Shown: positions 1-11,223, counted from the first letter of the stretch. The stretch is 64,000 nucleotides of DNA from Spirometra erinaceieuropaei (GCA_902702965.1 CACRXP010000400.1:24292-88291), one strand, 5' to 3'. Program-made: numbers and translations. Notes: generated by a model not told the origin, from the sequence alone.

Positions 1-417
1 AGACGGCTGCCGGACTCCACTATGGGCCACGACTTTTTGTTAGTGAGAGAACGACCCGAATTAGCCTGGGACCTTGGTGGTGAGGTGATGATGTGATGGA
101 GTGAAGTAGGAGAGAGCATACACACTAACTAACGCTAGGGGAATTAGAACTAGAGTGAACAAGCGGACACAGTCATCAGTCAGAGACAAAGTGAGGGCAC
201 CACACAAAGTCAAGCACCGTAACACCTAGCTATTAGTAGAGAGTGGCATAGACTGACGGACAGACAATCGCAGCAGGCATCGAGGGTGTCGTTTAGCTAT
301 TAACAGACAGACTAGCATATAAAGGGCAGGCAGCAAGCGCAGCGTACGACGCGGAACTTCAACAAACAAAAGGAAGAAACAAAGCAAACGCACTTACCTG
401 AGGGGGAACTTACCTGG

Positions 418-685
418 TGGCCTCCTGCGATGGTCCAGGCAGAGCCTCGTCTCGACGATGTCGACGCGAAGATCCATCCGGCCAGCGCAGACCACAGTAC
501 CGCGCGTGCAGGTGCACGCACGGATACCCTCACCTGGTTTAGCCCGCCGGTCGAGACGGTTGCCCGGGGTGTGGCCGCTGAGCAGAGCCCAGCTACGTGG
601 AGCCACAGGTGTGAGTTAGGTGCCAGCAAATGGACGCTAGGCGTAGTCCCACCTGCAAGCAAGTGAGCGACCACTACGACCATCA
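418..685 (-). other. Possible first exon in GC-rich island, unrecognised
   Basis: A GC-rich, CpG-containing block holds an open minus-strand frame that begins with two Met codons and a hydrophobic run (MVVVVAHLLAG). It ends in the frame GGHQ at an exact splice-donor consensus, CAG|GTAAGT. A second identical CAG|GTAAGT lies 16 bases further on. If this is an exon, the rest of the gene lies beyond the left edge of the window. The other two frames across the block are also partly open, as expected of GC-rich sequence, so the coding call is weak. The product is not recognised. Confidence 0.2.
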
Positions 686-1287
686 CGTGGACCCACTGCT
701 GACACCGCTAATTAACCTTTATCACTCACACATGTACCGGTTAAGTGGACTTCTGAGGTCTTCTGTCATTTACCTTTAATATGTTAATTGACTGTTTACA
801 TCTGAATAGGAAGTTGGCCTCCATTCCTACTTTCGATATGCATGTGATTTTGTTATAAAGTCGCATAGTTGCTTTGTTCGAGAGTATTAATTTGCCATCC
901 TGTATTGCCAATGACGCGTAAGATGAATCTCACTTTACTTTAAACCTTCCTCTTCTCGCATTCGAAACTGCATAAAGCAACTTTACCTGAATTAACTGTT
1001 CTAACAACTGAGCGTTTACCTTGTTTCCGTCTCCTTATTGAATGTTTATGTTTCCTATTAAGGCTTCGTTCGATTAGATTGAGGAGAACGTGTTCCTTGC
1101 ATACTAGACGTTTTAAACCTACTTTCTAACATGTCCCGAAGTTTTCGACTCAACAACAAACAATTCAGATCTGCAATCAGCTAGTAGCCTACGCAGACAC
1201 GGGCTTAAACGTCGATTGTCACCTTGCTTATAGGAAGCACTCGATTTATGTTAATTCACTAAATAAAACCAATATAACTTACGGAGT

Positions 1288-2020
1288 TTGGAGGCCAGGT
1301 GGACTAAGCTCCTACAAAGCGTACAGTCAGTATACCTCAGACCATCCTTCCGAACAATCCGAAACGTTACGTGCATCAATATTCCGAAACACGTAGAGCT
1401 AGGCATCCAATTTAAGAGTCTCGTTAGTCAGACTGCAGATCTAAAACGTAGCGATCCTAAAGAAGTTGATTGTAGTAAGTCGACTCTGGTTAACTGCTGC
1501 CAACACTATCTAAGAAACTCCCGATAAACAAGGGCCTCTTGACAAGGGCTCATGTCGATAGCCTCAGGGAACTTCGCAAAAACTAATACATTGTGCTAAC
1601 CAGACCGGATAAGGGTTCAGGAGTAGTACTAATGCATAAAACGGGTTATGTTGCGAAACTAGAGGTACTACTGTCGGATCGTTCCAAGTTTTAAAATCCG
1701 AGAAAGATAAGGATCACACAGAGGCTGCAGAGGATCAGCTGACGACTATTCTGAAACATTTCTGCAAAGATGGTCATTTGTCTAATAAAGAATATGAATG
1801 ACTGAGGCCGGTGGGCTCGACAATACCAAGAATGTACGGCCTTCCTAAAATCCACAAACCAGGGCTTCCTATTACGTTTAATCTTGGAGATTGAAAATAC
1901 ATCCCATCACACCGTTACACAACGGTTAATGGATAGGCTAAAGCCACAGCAAAGTCATCTGTATCGTCGAAGTTTGAAGGACTCCTTTGGGTTTGTTGAA
2001 GCTATTCATGCATGTGCTGT
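1288..2020 (+). pseudogene. Penelope-like element, N-terminal half of reverse transcriptase, decayed
   Basis: Three-frame reading gives a broken PLE reverse transcriptase. It starts with an open segment ending near 1527. Next comes a stretch reading LTRPDKGSGVVLMHKTGYVAKLE, which matches the PLE box that normally reads as a DKG...VVM...Y motif. Then comes RMYGLPKIHKPG near 1830-1865, which is the PLE 'YGLPKxHK' box, and finally SHLYRRSLKDSFGFVEAI near 1945-2010. Several stops and frameshifts interrupt it. The catalytic DD box is absent, because the copy jumps directly to an endonuclease tail at about 2030. It is a dead 5' fragment with an internal deletion. Confidence 0.75.
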
Positions 2021-2029
2021 TGTGGAGCG

Positions 2030-2300
2030 GGATGCATCGGCCGTACAACGAGACGCCTGGCAAGGAGAGGGGTGAACTTATGTCCGACTGGCTAGACAGA
2101 GGTGAGACCCGATCGATTCCGAGTTCTTCTCTTGCACATTTAATCCATACGAATCACCAATTTGAGACTAAGGAAGCATTTCAGGTTGTCTACCGGACGC
2201 CAACAAGCTTCTCTAAAGACCAACGCCAAAGGATATTAGCAATGGCCGAGGCAGTGGCCATACGGCTAGCGAATCCAATGTTATACTGGCTTCTGGCTTT
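2030..2300 (+). pseudogene. Penelope-like element, C-terminal tail of GIY-YIG endonuclease region
   Basis: The open frame reads WLDRGETRSIPSSSLAHLI, then HQFETKEAFQVVYRTP, then a helical tail (DQRQRILAMAEAVAIRLANP). This resembles the region after the GIY-YIG core in PLE proteins, where a His and a Phe-Glu/Asp pair follow the Arg helix. It follows the RT fragment directly in the same orientation, so the element carries a large internal deletion. The 3' untranslated part continues to the hammerhead-like motif at 2463. Confidence 0.55.
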
Positions 2301-2460
2301 GGATTGGCTTTGGCACCTCCGCGGTCAGCCGATGACGCGCCCCTGTGGCCTCTACCCCCTCTGTCCGTGTGCCTGTGGTTGGTGAAGAAGGAGAAGAGTT
2401 CACCAGACACAGGCGGCGAGACAGGACAAGTCTGGGCTAGCAGAAACAAACAACCCACCA

Positions 2461-2502
2461 CTCTGACGATGGAAACGAGAAAATATCCGAAACGTCAGCA
2501 CA
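2461..2502 (+). ncRNA. Hammerhead-like motif, degenerate, at a PLE 3' end
   Basis: The strand reads CTGACGA, a GGA..TCC hairpin and GAAACGTC, preceded by ACT and followed by AG. This is the order of a type I hammerhead: helix I, CUGANGA, helix II, GAAAC-GUC, helix I. Helix II is largely lost. It lies just downstream of the PLE tail, where PLE hammerheads are known to sit. Confidence 0.4.
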
Positions 2503-3250
2503 AATGCAGTGTGGTCCATGGAATCGCCTCTTTTTTCTTCTTCGTCATATTTTGGGGAGGATGAGCGGGATAATTTATCTGAATCCGGAATATTAACTCA
2601 TGTTTATATATATTTACATGCCAAATAAGCGTATGACCGCCACTATTGTGGTTAGGATCTCACTCGATCTCATCCTGTTACCGGCGATCATTAATGCTGT
2701 GTCATAGGACGCATACTACACGTGAGCATGTCACCAAGCTTGCAATAAACCAAAGGCATACAGCTGTTTAACGGTCGATACCGGTCATCAATGCGTCCTT
2801 GGCTTTAGGCAGGCGGACAGACGAAATGGGATCGAATGAGATCCTAAGCACAGCACTCAGAGTCGCACATTAAATTGGCGGGCTTCATGCCTTACTCCGT
2901 AAGGCCTATGACATGCTGATGATCGGAAACTTCCGTGGTGCCTAAAAGTGTCAAGAAAGGGTAACCGATTACGTCTGGTAGATGTCGGACGGCATTCATG
3001 AAGTGTTTTGCGATTTGCACAGCCATTACTGTTTGCTTGCACGAACTCGCATGCACTAGCACAAACACGCACTCAAATGTTGCCAAGAATTATCCATCCA
3101 AGCGTTCGAACTGGCCTCATGTCCGCGAAGAAAAGTGATCTTCTCGATAGCGAGAAAATTTGTGGATTGAATGGAGCATGCGCTTTCGAGGACAACTTCG
3201 ACGAACGATGTATTTAGCTGGTGCGGGAATACAGAAGAACGAACGACCAG

Positions 3251-3386
3251 GTTGCTATTATGACTTGACCGACTTTGACTTGTTGCTTGTTTGCTGGTCC
3301 ATGAAATTTGTCTCCTCACGGAGATTGGTTTTCGTCGGGAATCCACTAAATCTGTGTGCGCCCATTCCTTATTGAATATATACTCT
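3251..3386 (+). repeat. Partial copy of the 15.9-16.2 kb MITE family
   Basis: From GCTATTATGACTTG to GTGTGCGCCCATTCC..GAATATAT this matches the right half and right inverted end of the MITE at 15936-16222. The left inverted end is not visible, so the copy is truncated. It lies next to the 3' end of the minus-strand PLE at 3.4-4.3 kb. Confidence 0.5.
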
Positions 3387-3454
3387 CCGTTCAATATCTA
3401 CAAAAGAAGGCGAAGAGGAAAAAGGGGCGATTGCATGGATCACACTGTATTGGT

Positions 3455-3495
3455 GCAGACGTTTGGGAAACTTCCTCGTTTCCTTCATCAGAGTG
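3455..3495 (-). ncRNA. Hammerhead-like motif with intact helix II
   Basis: The minus strand reads ACT, CTGATGA, A, GGAAAC, GAGGAA, GTTTCC, CAAACGTC. The six-base helix II is perfect. The conserved GAAA has mutated to CAAA, so cleavage is unlikely. It lies at the 3' end of the minus-strand PLE fragment whose coding part is at 3.6-4.34 kb. Confidence 0.5.
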
Positions 3496-3589
3496 GTGGG
3501 TTGTCTGTTCCTGCTGGCCCGGTGTTGTTCTGTATCGCGTCTGTCTTGTGTTAAAGGCATGCCTGACGCACGAACTCTCACTTGTCTTC

Positions 3590-4345
3590 GGACTGGGGAT
3601 TGGCTTGGGGCCCCGCGGGCGACCGATGGCGCACCCCTGTGACCTCTGCCTTCTGACCGTCTGTCGTAGTCGCTGCAAAATCTGTGTGCGTGTAGGCACT
3701 CCCCTCATAATTGGATGGATTGATCAGCAGCCGTTGAATGTACGAATTACGCTCGGTTGTTTAGGCACGCCGGCGTGTCGATATATCGCGTTGGTCGTGC
3801 GACCTCCGGATAGCACGAACCCCCTGTTGTGAAGGTGGCAACGTTTTGGAGGAGCCTAGACGCGCTCACCAGGGCTGCCGGCCTTGTCTGGACTGACTGG
3901 AACCTCGTAAGTAGCGCCTGGTCAGCCGGATGAAGATCAATAGCCCTGTTCATTGTGCCAACTTAGAACCAACTTTCGAGGACCAGCTCGACCGAGGACA
4001 CTTGCTCCCCCAAAGACGAAACTTTTGTTTCTCCGTTTGCAGGTGGCCATATACCTGTGACAGTCTATCCTTGCGGTTAACTTGAAGCAGGTGTGCATGC
4101 AGTCTTGTGCAGAGGCGTTTCCCCGTTTCGCCAACATACCTCAGATTGCAATGTTGGCACGATATGCTGTAGACCACTGCTGATTGTTATGTTGCCGATA
4201 GCGGGTCTTTGGGTCTCATTATCTGCACTCTGATAGTGAATTCCGGTTTATGAGCCACCGCAATCTCAAAATGGTTTAGTATTCTAGCTGTCGCCGCGCA
4301 AACGTTCCTTGCGTAGAGGATCGCAGGCTTAACTTCGGCTTCTCA
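3590..4345 (-). pseudogene. Penelope-like element, GIY-YIG endonuclease and tail
   Basis: Read 4345 to 3590. The linker IAVAHKPEFTIRVQIMRPKDPL is followed by a stop. Then comes the endonuclease core VVYSISCQHCNLRYVGETGKRL with the zinc-finger-like Cys pair and the GIY-YIG-type VY...RYVGETGKR box. Next are an Arg/His-rich helix and a low-complexity Pro/Ser/Arg tail broken by stops. The order linker, CxxC, YVGETGKRL, tail is that of canonical endonuclease-bearing PLEs. No RT lies upstream in frame, so this is a 5'-truncated, inactive copy. Confidence 0.75.
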
Positions 4346-4439
4346 CTGTCTAATCATTGACGGGCAGTCTTTGATGGGCACTCACGTATGAAGGATCGTG
4401 GGTGGCCATTGTCTGGGAATAAATAATGTAGTTATTTTG

Positions 4440-4725
4440 CCTCCTCCTTTTTTTCCGTCGTCGTCGTCGTCGCCGTCACTACAGTGGTTTCGAGCTCGTT
4501 GGCACGGTATGCCGTAGACCACTGCTGATTGGTTCGTTGTCGGCAGCGGGTACCCCATTCCCGTGTTTGGATTCGCGTCTGGCCTAACATCATGTTTGTT
4601 CTTTCGTTCGTTGAGCTGCACCCGGAGGGCTTGGTAGGCTGCCGGAATGGCAGCACAACGGCTCATTGTGGCAGTATCCGTTTGTCAAACATCAATTGTT
4701 TCCCCAACTGTGCGCTCATTGCCCC
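4440..4725 (-). pseudogene. Short PLE C-terminal tail fragment with trinucleotide repeat
   Basis: The frame SRCAAIPAAYQALRVQLNER matches the PLE C-terminal motif 'xINRCxxLxxAYQALRxQL', seen again at 45.66 kb (IDLHPAYQALRTRL) and 53.97 kb. A second snippet in another frame reads TTNQSAVVYGIPC, the entry to a GIY-YIG core. The join is therefore chimeric. A GTC/CGT trinucleotide run lies at about 4457-4476. The junction with plus-strand PLE sequence at about 4725 is also present at about 15.01 kb. Confidence 0.5.
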
Positions 4726-5650
4726 GACTCGTTGCGTCATAAACACAGATGTGCGCTAACCTACGACAGTAGAGCAGAAACACACTGCAGAGATTCGGAC
4801 GACAGAAAGCTAGGACTCCGCTACACTCAGCGTCTTTTCATGGTCAACAGATGCAGCGTAATAGAATCGAGCGCATGAGGCAGTGTTAGTCAGGCCAACA
4901 TCGGGTGATAAAACAGCCAAAATTTTGGCGTGCACTGTCGTACATCGACGGCGTCTATGAGGCAGTTTACTGCATCCTACGACACTTGGAGATCGGAATC
5001 ACTCATGAAACAAACTCATCCATTCGACATTTATACATGCGACTGAAGGCCCCTCTGCCACAAGGCAAGACGACAAATTATCTCCAGCGGGTCCAGTGTT
5101 ACTCTTCTGAAGCTAACTACGCCGAGAGATGAGCAAGCGGTTAGTAACCCGTGTTACCGAACACATGCGGGCAGTGAGCAGAATAAACCAATTGCCTCTG
5201 GCAGCGGAAAGCAGCGCAGAATCTGGACAAACAATTGTCTTCCAGCACGCCAAAATTCTGCCAATGCATGAGGCTCTTGTCTTTATATTTCGTCTCTATT
5301 GTGCAGAGAACGTCTTCCATTAAATTGACCTCTGTTGGAGACGGCTCGCTAACCATAAGCCGCACGAAGTCAAGCATGCCACAGTCTGGGTTTAAACATG
5401 TACAGGTCACAGGAAAAATGCTGGTATAAGCAGATGCCACCGGAAACTCTCAGTCAGGTTGAACAAAATTCATTTTGTACGGAAAATGTAAGGGTCGTAA
5501 GAACCATGCTTGTCCAAGTCTCGATTGGCCCGAAACAGCCCTACAAGTGAGTGTCGGGAGAACCTTTCAGCCGCGTTGATCTTGCCGATCGGAACTTAGC
5601 CGGCAGATGCACCAAGGGAGAACAGTCAGTCATTGACAATGATGTCACTG
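4726..5650 (+). pseudogene. PLE-derived repeat B, copy 1 (RT connector, endonuclease, 3' tail)
   Basis: LRHKHRCAL..AETHCRDSDDR..LGLRYTQRLFMVNRC corresponds to the PLE RT-endonuclease connector (compare GHKHSCVRTLF...HCSDN...LFKVNGY at 45.06 kb). It is followed by HLYMRLKAPLPQGKTTN and by the endonuclease pieces SKRLVTRVTEHMRAVSRINQLPLAAE and ESGQTIVFQHAKIL. Stops and frameshifts are frequent. The non-coding 3' tail (5270-5650) recurs near 6.14, 15.57 and 19.4 kb. The region is closely similar to 14.88-15.93 kb, including the inverted junction at its left end. Confidence 0.65.
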
Positions 5651-5709
5651 GTTGAGATGACATTGAATGCAGAAGGAGACATGATTGATGAGACAGGGGC
5701 TTTATTAGC

Positions 5710-5747
5710 CTGACGTTTCGAATTCCTGTTCGAACACATCATCACAA
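5710..5747 (-). ncRNA. Hammerhead-like motif at a PLE terminus, degenerate
   Basis: The minus strand reads GTGATGA (first C lost), TGTGTTCGAACAGGAATTC and GAAACGTCAGG. Helix II can form from GTGTTC and GAATTC with a U-U mismatch. A related terminus is at 6649-6684 and another at 41150-41183. Confidence 0.35.
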
Positions 5748-5859
5748 ACATAGCATATGTGAGGGTTCAAACATAAGAGGCTGCAGTATTTATAGGATGC
5801 AGTCGCCATGCTACTTCGTCTCTGAGGCAATTTTCCGCCCCCTACGACTCTTGTTGATC

Positions 5860-6340
5860 GAAATCGCTTATCGAACAAACTCAAAAATTCGACGTTTATA
5901 TATGAGACTGTGGCTCTCCCCCCTGCCAAGAGTCGAAACGACAAGTGTCATCTAACGGGTCCACTGTTACTGTTTTGAAGCTAACTACGCCGATAGATAA
6001 GCAAACGGTTACAAACTCGTGATAACGAACACATGTGCACAGTGAACAAAATGGACCAATTGTATCTGGCTGCGAAACACTTCGCGGATTATGAACAAAT
6101 ACTTGTCTTCCAGCACGCCAAAATTCGGCAAATGTGACAGCCTTTTGTCTTTATATATCGTCTCAATGGTGCAGAACGTGTCTTCCATTAAAGTGACGTC
6201 TGTTGAAGAGGACTGGTTGAACATAAGCTTCACGGAGTCAAGCATGCCAGATTATAGAGCTAAAAACATGAAGGTCACAGGAAAATGTTTGTATAAGAAG
6301 ATGCCGCCAGAATCTATCAGTCAGGTTTAACAAACTTTAT
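5860..6340 (+). repeat. PLE-derived repeat B, diverged copy
   Basis: It is parallel to 5000-5470: the same series of landmarks (CAAACGGTTA, GAACACATG, GTCTTCCAGCACGCCAAAATTC, CTTTTGTCTTTATAT) in the same order. It is more mutated, and no long frame remains. Confidence 0.6.
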
Positions 6341-6639
6341 TTCGTACGGATGATATAAAGGTCGAAAGAAACATATTTATCCAAGTCTCGAGTATCACGA
6401 AATAGCCCTACAAGTGGATGTCGGGAAAACGTCCCTACAGCGTCGAACATACATTTATTCGTACTCGTGGTATTAATGATTGTCGATCGGAACTCAAACG
6501 ATACAACTATCCGGCAGATGCGCTAAGTGAGAACAGGCACTCATTCACAATTCCGTCAGTGGCTGACATGACATTGACTGTTTTGACAAATCACCTACTG
6601 ACACGCAGAATGAAGACACGATCGATGAGGCAAGAGCAT

Positions 6640-7565
6640 GTTTAGCCTGACGTTTCGGATTCCTGCTCGAACACATTATCACAGACAATAGCAGATGTGG
6701 GGTGTTCATACATAAGAGGCTGTAGTATTTGTAGGATGCAGTAGCCATGCTATTGCCTACTGATGAATATTCACGGCTCCCACCGCCCCCCTCTTCATCA
6801 GGGACCTTTGCACTTGGTGTGATGACTGCTTGATGGCAGATATTCACGGCGTTTATCGCTGCAATTTCATTACGTGTGGTGAATATTGTTGTGAGGATTG
6901 CTCGACCATCTCACCCACCGATCCTGATGTTGGGAACATTGTTTACGTGTGATCTCCCAGCGTGTCATATTACTTCGCCTAGGCGAAGTCTCACCACCGA
7001 GTATGGAAAGGAAGGACGCTGCACTTGTTCATGGACTGTGGGTCACTGAACCATGCCTCAAGCAGGTCGCAGCTAACGCGGTTGTCACCTCCATCGAGAA
7101 ATTCCGACCTCGTTGAATAGAATGTGTGTCAAGGTCTCGTCCAATGAGCCGCAACTTGAGAGCAGAGGTTATTTATTTGCACCGCTACAACGTGTTCGGC
7201 CATTTGCGTTAGAAGATGTCCTCCGGTTTATCCGACGTAATTGCTTTGTCCGCAACTGCATCACATCCGATAAAAGACCCTAGATGTTTCTTACAATGGC
7301 AGCGGGGCTTCCGATTTCATTACCTGACGCCTCCGGTCTATTTGCAATTCCAAACCCAAGTGGCGCGGGAGGGCAGCCGACAGCTTCCGAAACGTTCATG
7401 AGATGCGGATGGGCTCGCCAAAATTTTGGTATCCGTGCGGTTTGGAATTTCGTCCCTTTTGCGTAGGCCCCGGTGGACGAGGTTGCGCGGGTAGCCATTG
7501 AATTTGAAAACCCGTCGAAGTTATTGCCGTTTGGCAAACTCACGCGGATCATAATTTGTACTCTA
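6640..7565 (-). pseudogene. Penelope-like element (family C), endonuclease module and 3' end
   Basis: Read 7565 to 6640. IPKFWRAHPHLMNVSEAV..LGFGIANRPEAS is the PLE linker before the endonuclease. Then comes CSCGQSNYVG-stop-TGGHL with an Arg helix (GIY-YIG core, CSCGQSNYVGETG in the copy at 8.87 kb), then the 'AHxTRPxHxF' region and LLEAWFS-like tail pieces near 7.05 kb. The end carries a degenerate hammerhead-like motif at 6649-6684 (TGTGATAATG..GAATCCGAAACGTC). The 6640-7160 part is repeated in the same orientation at 41.10-42.06 kb. Stops and frameshifts are present, and the copy is dead. Confidence 0.7.
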
Positions 7566-8239
7566 GAAAAAATCCGATATCGTTGACATCAGAGCCTATC
7601 AAAAACTGTCAGACCACCCTTTCAGGTAATGGCGGCCGTAAGTTTACCTGGGAGATCTCCTCTCAAAGTGGTACTGCCCATTATAAGCCAAGTCTAAACA
7701 CTCAGTGCACCACCGTGTTGTAACTTTTAAAAATGCACGCACCAACAGAAATCATTTCGCATTCTCATCACTCGGATTTTCTTTTTATCAAAGGTTTCCT
7801 CAAACAGGTGGGTAACCTTTGTAACGATCAACAATTCCACTTCATCACCAGGGGCATGTTCTTTCATCCGAACACTCTCACTGTTTTTGTTCTTCAGACG
7901 AGGCTGTCAGTGTTTAAAACCTGGGGAACTTTCTACCACGCGATTTGTCTTAGGGATAAATTACAGATTTAGATGAGGAACAGTGTGAGGATGATGCCTG
8001 AATATAAAAATCGCTGTATGCCTCACTGATTCAATTCGTATAATAAATAATATTTGGCAATATAGCCAACGTGACCGAATGACATATTGGTTATACAATT
8101 TATGTCTATCCAGTTGTCGGAAGTTTTATCAGAAATCGAGAAATTCGGTCATGTGTATAATTACCACGCAAGCTTTGCGAAGAGTTCAGTCTCAGAATTA
8201 AGGCTTTGCAGTATTACGCAGATAGAAGTATTTGAAAAT

Positions 8240-8530
8240 AATTAGTTGGTTAGAAAGATCATGTTATCGATGAGGGATGCTCCAATGCCCACAAAATTAG
8301 GGCGTCTTACAAATTCTAAAATATCGGTAAGCCTCCATGGAGCAGTCTCCCATTTTCTCCGACATATATGCTTTGTCCGAAACTGCAGCCGATCCGGCAA
8401 ATCTGGCATTCCTTGATGCCCCCGTCTGTCGCGAAGATTGTGGTGGCCCAAAGCCCAACAGTGTTGAGGAAAGCGGCGAATAGGACGCAAACGCTGCATT
8501 TCACCAGCAAGCATCGTATCCATCACAGAC
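8240..8530 (-). pseudogene. PLE family C endonuclease fragment, inverted next to the 8.66 kb copy
   Basis: The minus strand reads IGCSFGQSIYVGENGRLLHGG, the GIY-YIG core of the same family as CGQSNYVGETGRLL at 8.87 kb. It is broken soon after. With the plus-strand copy starting at about 8660 it makes a head-to-head pair. Confidence 0.5.
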
Positions 8531-8654
8531 GCATTTGCGCAAGAACGCTATATGGACGCATTGCAGTGAACCGGAAGACTAGGTTGCCGAATCCTCATAT
8601 TTTCGACGAGTTTTCACAGGAAAGGGTTACCCGCACAACTTCGTCAGTGCAAAC

Positions 8655-9180
8655 GAGACGATCGAAAAAATCCTGCTGACCTCAAATTCTGGCGAGAGAT
8701 CGCGTACATAAAGAACGTCTCCGAGGTCATTACTCGCCTTCTGGCACCACTTGGGATTGGACTTGCACACAGACGGAGGCCATCATAAGGCACCAGGCGA
8801 TAAAACCAAATGATCCACTCCCATGGCAAAAACATCTGGACTGGTTTGCGCATCGGGCGCAGTTGCGGACAAAGCAACTACGTTGGAGAAACTGGAAGAC
8901 TGCTCCGGACACGAATTGCCAAACACGCGTCAGCGGTGCGGATAAATGACGCCAACTCTCAGGTCGCGGCCTATTCGACGAGACCCGTCCATGCATTCTA
9001 GTTCGATGAGGCCGAAATTCTCGCGAGAGGACAAAAACACGTGATCCGCGAGTAACCTGAGTCTTGTTTCACGGAACCTTAGCGTATCAACAAGTGCAAC
9101 AACGTCCGCACTCCATATCCCGGGGGTAGGCATAGGCGGGCCAATGTAATTGGCCACTCGGAGGCGCGCAATTCGAGCGA
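8655..9180 (+). pseudogene. PLE family C, linker and GIY-YIG endonuclease
   Basis: NPADLKFWREIAYIKNVSEVITRL, APLGIGLAHRRRPS (linker) is followed after frame disruptions by CGQSNYVGETGRLLRTRIAKH, ASAVRINDANSQVAAYSTRP and FDEAEILARGQKHVIRE. The core YVGETGR, the Arg helix and the Glu-bearing FDEAEIL segment are all visible, giving the full order of the PLE endonuclease domain. A few stops separate the pieces, and no RT domain precedes it. Confidence 0.7.
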
Positions 9181-9299
9181 TAAGATTTCAGAAATTACCA
9201 ACTTGCATGCCCGCCATCAAGCCATTAACGCACCAGCGGTCAACAATTCTTGCTGAAATTGAGCGCAATCGATTGCTATAGGCATTCGGTGGCACAGCA

Positions 9300-9930
9300 A
9301 CATGTGAATTACACGGACTCCTTATATTGTATTTATGGTTTAAAATAGAGTCTTCTCTTTCATTTATTACTACCCTTGAAAACACCGAACTGTAATGAAC
9401 AGGTGCCACCGAATAAGAGTAATAATGCAGGCTTTGTTTCCTGCAATTTGGTCAAAAACATTTAAGAATTCCCAGGTCCTTTTTATTCGATGGAAATGAT
9501 TTTGCAAAATACCAACATCCACACCACGCCAATCATGAAACTGTGGCAATACCATCCCCTTTGAGCCAAGCATTGATGTGAAGCCTTATTCTAAAATAAA
9601 CACAGGAAAATAACGTGAGACAGATGGATTAGAAATGTGACTGTAAAGAAATCAAAGTGCACATAAGAAATCCTTGTATTCCACTTGATCTTCAGCAAAT
9701 CGTTAGCGAGCGACAATTGAGGTGTTATAAAATAAAAACCTAGTTGCTTAGGTAAAAGCCGTATGAAACTATTTTTCTCACTGCTGATTAAGGCATTCTA
9801 TAGGAATCTTCTTTAAGAGGTTCGGCGAGAAGAACGGGAGATCGCTACCCGTTGTGATACGTGCCTGGAAATTGGGCCTTAAATCACGACTATGCATTTA
9901 AGCAGACCTGTATCTGCGCGATATTGATAT
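9300..9930. other. No gene seen
   Basis: Between the PLE fragment and the 3' end of the cysteine-rich gene I find only short random frames. An ATTAAA on the minus strand at 9936-9941 could serve as the polyadenylation signal of that gene. Confidence 0.4.
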
Positions 9931-10002
9931 TCTCATTTAATGGTGGCAGGCTTTCCTATTGACAATTCCCTCTCGCTGAAAAACGACAATGTTTCTGGAA
10001 AC

Positions 10003-11223
10003 CTACAGTGCAGTTGAAACACTACCTGTTAGGCATCTCTCCAAACACGTCTTCACACTTTTGAATGGCGTTTCGTTTGACTTGGTGAAGTATGTCCCTT
10101 CCTGACAGTCACCACGTTCGGTGCAGGTATATGCTGTGTGCTCTTTCTTATTTTCAGCTTGAAAAAAACCACGAAAAATGTCAGCGAGTGGAGAAAACTG
10201 AAGCAAAATCATAATCGACAGAGCAAAAGCATTCAGCAAAAATATGCCGTTAACATGGTAGCTTACGATCGGTCCAACCGCTGCACTGGGAAACGCATTG
10301 TTTGTAAGCAGTAAAGTCCTTCTTCTTGATCTTGAGGCATTTCTGCTTTTTCTCGTTGCACACTTTAAAGAACTTCGCGGAGCTGTTTTCCACTAAAAAT
10401 ACATGATCAATGCCGGGTTAGTCAGAATAGCTTGCTTTTCACAAAGTCCATTTCTGGCTCAAATTTCTCCTTTCACCAATGTCTAATGTGAAAAAAGTTT
10501 ATGAAATCATATAAAAGCAATGAGTGTCGCAAAGCTGCTTACCCTGCCCTACCAGCTGACACGTCAGAACACACATCACATGCCTCTCAAAGATTCGGCT
10601 GTGGCCTTTTCTTCCATAGACATCATACGCACTGCACGGCTGATCAGACGCTTCACAATAGTAGGCCGTCGTTTTCTCAGTTATGCCCTCTTGAGACAAA
10701 GAAATAAGTTACTTATTAATTTCCATATTCTGGATGAGCAGGCGAAAGCGAACGCGCGAAACGTTTGCAGTTATAACGGACAAAGTTGAAAAGTCCATAA
10801 AACTATGTACAGACCTCGTTGATGTGCGCATATATTGCGACAGCTTGCATCTTTATCTGGATCTCCTGTACTGTAGGGCAGATTGGTGCAGTCTGTGTGA
10901 TCACCTTTGCATATTTCTTGTGTGCCTTCTGAACATAAAAGGGACGAATACGTAAGTTGACAAAGAAACATACTTTTACTTGCATTTTCGATTTATTAAC
11001 AGATGTCGAAATGGGGTATTATGCCTTACAAATGGTTAAGACAAGAGCACATGTCTTGCTTGCTGGATGATATATACCCGCTGAATAAAATAAAGCGGCC
11101 TATTTACCAAGCATAGTGACTTATATCAATTGCTTGTAATTGTGTTAAACGATCAAACGCACCAGAGACGACGACCATGGAAATCAGCGCAGCCTGAATT
11201 AGCATCGACGAAGCAAATCTCAT
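10003..11223 (-). CDS. Secreted four-module cysteine-rich protein, loop-less Kunitz-like (gene 1)
   Basis: Exons, minus strand: 11163-11223, 10815-10928, 10543-10689, 10267-10392, 10026-10157. All borders are GT..AG, all introns phase 1, and all internal exons are multiples of three. Exon 1 encodes Met plus a hydrophobic signal peptide ending in VVVS. Exons 2-5 each encode one module: C-x6-C-x15-C-x3-C, C-x6-C-x20-C-x3-C, C-x6-C-x13-C-x3-C and C-x5-C-x19-C-x3-C. Exons 3-5 keep F-x5-C-x3-C, as in the Kunitz C-terminus, and exon 3 has AYDVYGR after its second Cys. The protein is about 200 residues and probably secreted; its partner is unknown. The 3' end is uncertain: read-through of exon 5 stops at 10003, but CAG|GTAGTG at 10026 and an acceptor before 9975 would give a short last exon ending at 9956. 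The paralogue at 39.4-40.6 kb has the same plan. Confidence 0.8.
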
